DNA from: UBA6623 sp965238125
GTDB taxonomy: Bacteria > Acidobacteriota > Terriglobia > Bryobacterales > UBA6623
Assembly (NCBI GenBank): GCA_965238125.1
Contig: OZ250179.1
Location: forward strand, 3,534,001-3,598,000
Reading direction: 5' to 3'
Length of the DNA stretch: 64,000 bases
The notes beneath the pieces are model-generated. The model had not been told where the DNA came from and searched no databases. It saw nothing but the letters and a program-made list of their open reading frames with translations. Shown here one piece after another: positions 59,806 to 64,000 of the stretch (position 1 is the first letter of the stretch; each line of letters opens with the position of its first letter). The translations under genes were made by a program, and so were the position numbers.

Positions 59806-59878
59806 CGCGAGCAGGCGCGGGCCTGGGACGGCCCGGGGCCGCTAGGTCTCTCTCGCCCATCCCATGGGACGACTTTAG

Positions 59879-61513
59879 ATGAATTGGAACATCCCTCAGA
59901 CTTCAGGCCAGGCTCTTCCGATATCTCTTGAAGCTGGTGATCGACTGTTTATGGTAGGCGCCAACGGCTCAGGGAAATCAGCGTTGATTCAGCACCTTGT
60001 TTCATCGAAGCCAACTAGGACGATCAGACGTATTTCCGCCCACAGACGAACATGGTTCGAATCCGGAAACATCGATTTCACTCCACGGCATCGTAAAAGG
60101 TTTGATGAACAATACCTACAACGTGAACGCCAGGTCGATTCTCGATGGAAGGATCACTACGCTCAAGAAAAACAGTCGGCTGTTTTTTTCGATTTGGTTG
60201 CCAAAGACAACGCCGAGGCTCGATTCCTCCGATCCCTTCTTCGCCAGGTCGACCCGCAGAATCCCGACAGAGGCTTCAAGACTGCTATAGAAGTAGCCGC
60301 AAAATCGGTGCCGCTCTTCGAACAGCTCAACGAATTACTTGCGCTCGGGACGCTGCCGGTTTCACTCGAAAACTCCGAAGGTGAAGAGATTCTTGCACGT
60401 CACGGAAATGACGGCGTGAGCTTCAGCATTGCACAAATGTCGGATGGGAAACGGAGCGCCGCCCTCATCGCCGCCACTGTGCTCACCGTGAAGCCGGAAA
60501 CCGTATTACTGATCGACGAGCCGGAACTGCATCTTCATCGAGCCATCATCGAGCCATTCCTGGCGGCGTTGTTTGCACAGCGCACGGATTGCGCGTTCGT
60601 CATCTCAACGCATGAAATCGACCTACCAATGGCTCACCCGGCTGCGCGTGTCCTCATGGTCCGATCTTGTGAATGGAATGACAATACGGCCAAAACGTGG
60701 GATGTCAAAGTCCTCGAACCTGACGCGGGTTTACCAGAGGATCTCAAGCGGGCCATTTTGGGGACTAGACGAAGGATTGTGTTCGTGGAAGGTACATCAG
60801 GCAGCCTAGACCTGCCGATTTACACCGCGCTCTTTCCTGACATTTCGGTCGTGCCAACAGGCAGCTGCGTCGATGTCGAAAGAGCAGTGACTGGGTTACG
60901 AGAATCTCTCAACTACCATCACGTCGAGGCATATGGCCTCATAGACAGAGACGATAGGACTGACGACGATGTCATGCGGCTCGCTGAGAAGCACGTGTTC
61001 GCCTTGGACGTGTGCTCGGTCGAGGCACTTTACTATTGCTCGGACGCCATCGCGGCCGTCGCCCACCGGCAAGCGGAAACCTTGGGGAGCGATGCTGATG
61101 AGATGATCGAGTCGGCGACACAGAAAGCTTTCGATGAGTTGTATCAGAACGGCCTTGCCGAAAGGATGGCCGCGCGGCGGTGCGAACAGCGCCTGCGTGA
61201 GCGCGTGCTCTCAGAATTCCAAAGCCAAAAATCACAAATTAAGGCCGATGCAACTCTCACCGTGTGTGTCGCTTCTCCCTATCTCAACGAGTTGACCTGC
61301 TTTCAGAGCCTCTTCGCCGACAGAAATTTAGACGGTCTTATCGCTCGCTATCCGATCCGCGACAGCCGCGTGTTCGACGCTATTGCGAAAGCCCTCAAAT
61401 ACGACACCAGGGACTACGCGCGAGTGGTCGTCTCCAGAATTCGAGAAGATGATGCTCTGGCCCAAAAACTCAAGGAACGTATAGGTCCCCTTTCCATGGA
61501 GCTTGAGGCTTAA
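59879..61513 (+). CDS. AAA ATPase fused to a DUF4435/TOPRIM-like domain (defence candidate)
   Basis: A 544-residue two-domain protein. Residues 1-260 form a RecF/ABC-type AAA domain: Walker A MVGANGSGKSALIQHL (about 27-42), Walker B TVLLIDEPELHLHRAII, and the H-loop FVISTHEIDLPMA. Residues about 295-420 match DUF4435, a TOPRIM-like fold: RRIVFVEGTSGSLDLPIYTA, VEAYGLIDRDDRTDDDV (DxD) and HVFALDVCSVEALYYCSD. The C-terminal 120 residues are helical. This order is seen in OLD-type nucleases and in single-gene forms resembling PARIS AriA-AriB, which sense phage anti-restriction proteins and block growth. It lies between a toxin-antitoxin pair and a Tn3 transposon, a typical defence setting. The ribosome site is weak. 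Confidence 0.82.
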   Translation: MNWNIPQTSGQALPISLEAGDRLFMVGANGSGKSALIQHLVSSKPTRTIRRISAHRRTWFESGNIDFTPRHRKRFDEQYLQRERQVDSRWKDHYAQEKQSAVFFDLVAKDNAEARFLRSLLRQVDPQNPDRGFKTAIEVAAKSVPLFEQLNELLALGTLPVSLENSEGEEILARHGNDGVSFSIAQMSDGKRSAALIAATVLTVKPETVLLIDEPELHLHRAIIEPFLAALFAQRTDCAFVISTHEIDLPMAHPAARVLMVRSCEWNDNTAKTWDVKVLEPDAGLPEDLKRAILGTRRRIVFVEGTSGSLDLPIYTALFPDISVVPTGSCVDVERAVTGLRESLNYHHVEAYGLIDRDDRTDDDVMRLAEKHVFALDVCSVEALYYCSDAIAAVAHRQAETLGSDADEMIESATQKAFDELYQNGLAERMAARRCEQRLRERVLSEFQSQKSQIKADATLTVCVASPYLNELTCFQSLFADRNLDGLIARYPIRDSRVFDAIAKALKYDTRDYARVVVSRIREDDALAQKLKERIGPLSMELEA

Positions 61514-61642
61514 TCCGTGACGTAGATCGACGCATAGGAGGATTTGCGGATGTCTGACTCCTTGGTTACGCGTGCTCCTCTCCTCCGCGAGTGTCGTCGC
61601 TCCTCAGCCGCCGATACGCTTCCGACGCCATCCAGGCTGTTA

Positions 61643-61680
61643 GGGGTCACCTCACGAAACGGAAAAAATCGTACGCTAAG
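61643..61680. repeat. Tn3-family terminal inverted repeat
   Basis: 38 bp with the conserved GGGGTC outer start and the ACGCTAAG inner end, with GGAAAAAATCGTACG inside. The last codons and stop of the transposase gene (61676-61678) lie within it, as is common in the family. Confidence 0.88.
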
Positions 61681-64000
61681 GCCGAGTGAGCGGCGGTAGG
61701 GGCCGGAAGTTGCCCTGTTCAACTTGCTTGTTCTGCTGCCAGCTGTAGTCTCCCGTCAGGTTGATGTGCTCCCAGCCCAGTGGCGACAGATGGGGCAGGA
61801 GGCTGTCGTCCGCGTTTCCGGTGTCCCGCAACGCTTGCACCACCCGTTCCAGGTAAGCCGTGTTCCAGAGCACGATGGCGGCGACCACCAGGTTGAGGCC
61901 GCTGGCACGGTAGCGCTGGTTCTCGAAGCTGCGGTCGCGCAGTTCACCCAGCCGGTTGAAGAACACGGCGCGGGCCAGCGCATTCTTGGCCTCGCCCTTG
62001 TTCAAACCGATCTGTACCCGGCGGCGCAACTCGATGTCTTGCAGCCAGTCGAGCGTGAACAGAGTGCGCTCGATGCGGCCGAGTTCGCGCAGCGCTAGCG
62101 CCAGGCCGTTCTGACGCGGGTAACTGCCGAGCTTGCGCAGCATCAACGAGGCCGTTACCGTCCCTTGCTGGATCGACGCCGCGAGTCGCAAGATGGCATC
62201 CCAGTGGGCGCGGATCCGTTTGACGTTGACGCTGCCACCGATCAGCCTAGCGAGCGTCGGGTAGCGCTTCGCGTCGCCGTGGATATACAAGCGCTTGTCG
62301 GCCAGGTCACGGATGCGCGGCGCGAAGCGGAAGCCCAGCAGATGCATCAGTGCGAACACATGATCGGTGAAGCCCGTCGTGTCGGTGTAGTGCTCTTCGA
62401 TGCGTAGATCGGACTCGTGGTAGAGCAAGCCGTCCAGCACATGGGTCGCGTCGCGCACCGTGGCGTTGATGACTTTGGTGTGGAAGGGCGCGTAGTGGTC
62501 GGAGACGTGGGTGTAGAACTGCACGCCCGGTTCCGAGCCGTACCTCGGATTCATCTGGCCAGCGAACTGACCGCGGCCCCCGGCTTTGAAGTGTTGGCCG
62601 TCCGACGAGGAGGTAGCACCTTTGCCCCACCACAAGGCGAAGGGCTGGCGGTACTGCGCGTTGACCACCTCGGCCAGCGCCGCCGAATAGGTTTCATCTC
62701 GGATGTGCCAGGCCTGCAACCACGAGAGTTTGGCGTAGCTTGCTCCGGGGCAGGATTCCGCCATTTTGGTCAACCCCAGGTTGATCGCATCGGCGAGCAC
62801 AGCCGTCAGCAATAAGCTCTTGTCTGCGGCCGTCCCGCCGCTTTTGAGGTGCGTGAAATGACGGGTAAAGCCGGTCCAATCGTCCACTTCGAGGAGCAGC
62901 TCGGTGATTTTCAAGTGGGGCAACAACCCGTACGCTCGGCGCATCAGCGCGTCGGCTTCCGGCGGCACAGCGCTGTCGAGGGGGGTGAGCTTGAGGCCCG
63001 TACCGCTGATGGACGCATCCGGCAGCTGGTCCTGCGCCGCGAGCCTTTCCACCGTTTGCAGCTCGCGCTCCAACACGGCCAGCCGCGCCTCCAAGAACCG
63101 CTCACAGTCGGTCTCCACCGCCAGGCCCAGTGCTTGCTGCTCACGCTGTGCCGAGAAACGCGACGGCGGCAAGAGGTACTCCTCGAAGTCTTTGAACTGG
63201 CGCGAGCCCCGTACCCAGACATCGCCGGAGCGCAGCGAATTCTTGAGTTCCGAGAGCACGCACAACTCGTAGAACCGGCGATCCAAACCGTCCGGCGTAT
63301 GCACCAGACTTTTCCAGCGTTTGCGAACGAAGGACGTCGGCGCGTCGTCTGGTACTTTGCGCGCTTGTCGCTTGTTCATGTCTTTGAGCACTTCAACAGC
63401 TCCCATCACGGCGCACGCCGCCGGCGCAGCCTTCATGGTCAGCGCCTCCAGCAGTGCCGGCGTGTAGCGCCGGAGCTGGTTGAAGCCGTCGCCGACCAAC
63501 GGTAAGTAGTCGAAGTCCTCCGGCTGAGCCAGCTTCTCCGCTTCGGTGACGCTCTCGCTGAACACCTCCCACGGCAGAATCGTCTCGATGGCGGCGAACG
63601 GGTCACCGCCCGTTTGCTTGGCCTCCAGCAAGGCCCGGCCGATGCGAGAATACAGGCGGACCTTGTCATTGATCGCCTTGCCGAACTGTTGGAAGCGATC
63701 GGCGTGGCGGCGCTTGGCGCGGTTGAACAGCGTGCCGATGAGGCGGTCGTGCAGGTCGATGATCTCGTCGATCAATGTGGCGCGAGTGTCGAGCAGGAGC
63801 GCCGTCAGAGTGGCGTAGCGCCGCTTGCTCTCTAGGTCGCCTAGATGCTGGGCGGTCATTTGGCCGCCTTCGCGAGCCAGTTTCATTAGGCGGTTCTGGT
63901 GGACGGTGTGGTCCAAGCTCTCCGGCAATCCAAGCTCGCGGATAGCTTTTAGTCGCTCTAGGTCTTCGACCGCCTGAAAGAGTTTTTGTTGTAGCCAAAT
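61676..64000 (-). CDS. tnpA: Tn3-family transposase TnpA, N-terminus outside window
   Basis: The frame is open from the right window edge (FQAVEDLERLKAIRELGLPE) to the stop at 61676, giving about 774 of the usual ~980-1000 residues. The DDE catalytic domain is complete: D in SDHYAPFHTKVINATVRDA, D in YTDTTGFTDHVFALMHLLG and E in GEAKNALARAVFFNRLGEL, with the conserved RDRSFENQRYRASGLNLVV. It moves the transposon by replicative transposition; the resolvase and any cargo lie beyond the window. Confidence 0.95.
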   Translation of the reverse strand: MWLQQKLFQAVEDLERLKAIRELGLPESLDHTVHQNRLMKLAREGGQMTAQHLGDLESKRRYATLTALLLDTRATLIDEIIDLHDRLIGTLFNRAKRRHADRFQQFGKAINDKVRLYSRIGRALLEAKQTGGDPFAAIETILPWEVFSESVTEAEKLAQPEDFDYLPLVGDGFNQLRRYTPALLEALTMKAAPAACAVMGAVEVLKDMNKRQARKVPDDAPTSFVRKRWKSLVHTPDGLDRRFYELCVLSELKNSLRSGDVWVRGSRQFKDFEEYLLPPSRFSAQREQQALGLAVETDCERFLEARLAVLERELQTVERLAAQDQLPDASISGTGLKLTPLDSAVPPEADALMRRAYGLLPHLKITELLLEVDDWTGFTRHFTHLKSGGTAADKSLLLTAVLADAINLGLTKMAESCPGASYAKLSWLQAWHIRDETYSAALAEVVNAQYRQPFALWWGKGATSSSDGQHFKAGGRGQFAGQMNPRYGSEPGVQFYTHVSDHYAPFHTKVINATVRDATHVLDGLLYHESDLRIEEHYTDTTGFTDHVFALMHLLGFRFAPRIRDLADKRLYIHGDAKRYPTLARLIGGSVNVKRIRAHWDAILRLAASIQQGTVTASLMLRKLGSYPRQNGLALALRELGRIERTLFTLDWLQDIELRRRVQIGLNKGEAKNALARAVFFNRLGELRDRSFENQRYRASGLNLVVAAIVLWNTAYLERVVQALRDTGNADDSLLPHLSPLGWEHINLTGDYSWQQNKQVEQGNFRPLPPLTRP

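Larger units (their letters stand above)
61643..64000. mobile_element. Tn3-family transposon, left end; continues past window
   Basis: The 38-bp terminal inverted repeat is 61643-61680, beginning GGGGTCACC (outer end) and ending TACGCTAAG. The outer end points left, so the transposon extends to the right and the defence gene at 59.9 kb is outside it. Preceding bases TGTTA (61638-61642) would be one copy of the 5-bp target duplication. The transposase gene fills all of what is visible. Confidence 0.88.

Noticed and set aside
59615..59845. Plus-strand 76-codon frame after the antitoxin
   Set aside because: The invertase remnant on the minus strand explains the sequence; the plus-strand peptide has no support.

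Overview
The window is high-GC bacterial DNA. I think it comes from an Acidobacteriota genome, probably a Bryobacterales-like relative; this is inference from gene content. Pointers are a kinase remnant with the N-terminus typical of acidobacterial one-component kinases, a YncE beta-propeller/phosphatase fusion, DUF1501 and ThuA relatives, two sialidase-like BNR proteins and an Npt-type nucleotide transporter. Planctomycetes share several of these families and the kind of intergenic repeat seen here, so they remain an alternative. No rRNA, tRNA or CRISPR array was seen.

Positions 1-46,400 look like host chromosome: moaA, der, pheA, hom, a class I aldolase, truB, aroB-ubiE, a flippase, an incomplete Tad/Flp pilus locus (two pilins, cpaB, cpaE) beside a NarL-type regulator, an orphan Dcm-Vsr pair, a vapBC module and metabolic or secreted proteins. 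This stretch is peppered with mobile DNA: two ISKra4-family copies, two IS1380 copies, two different IS630 elements, a MITE-like element next to both sialidases, a 140-bp composite palindrome in three copies and a 111-bp inverted repeat upstream of moaA and der. Insertion boundaries can be read to the base. One IS630 element splits a DUF1554 exported-protein gene and the other splits the second Flp pilin gene. Both sit in CTAG with a duplicated TA, and both host genes can be rejoined in frame. Several other genes are broken: a kinase with its middle deleted, a ThuA gene with an in-frame stop, cpaE and the nucleotide transporter each with a frameshift.

At 46,419-48,084 the second IS1380 copy lies on a junction. 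Its flanks do not match, and the gene on its right (a YhaN/SbcC-like ATPase) is cut off after about 110 codons. From there to the end the content changes to DNA repair, toxin-antitoxin, defence and transposon debris: a YhaO/SbcD nuclease, a deleted ISL3 element, a higA stub, an AddAB-like helicase/nuclease pair, a truncated higB with intact antitoxin, a tnpR stub, an IS256 stub, an intact RelE/HigA-type module, an invertase remnant, and a 544-residue AAA ATPase fused to a DUF4435/TOPRIM-like domain. A Tn3-family transposon then starts with a 38-bp terminal repeat and runs off the right edge. The junction could be a real island boundary made by IS-mediated deletion, or an assembly join through a repeated element.

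The most interesting single gene is the AAA-DUF4435 fusion at 59,879-61,513. Its architecture recalls OLD-family nucleases and a fused form of the PARIS (AriA-AriB) anti-phage system.
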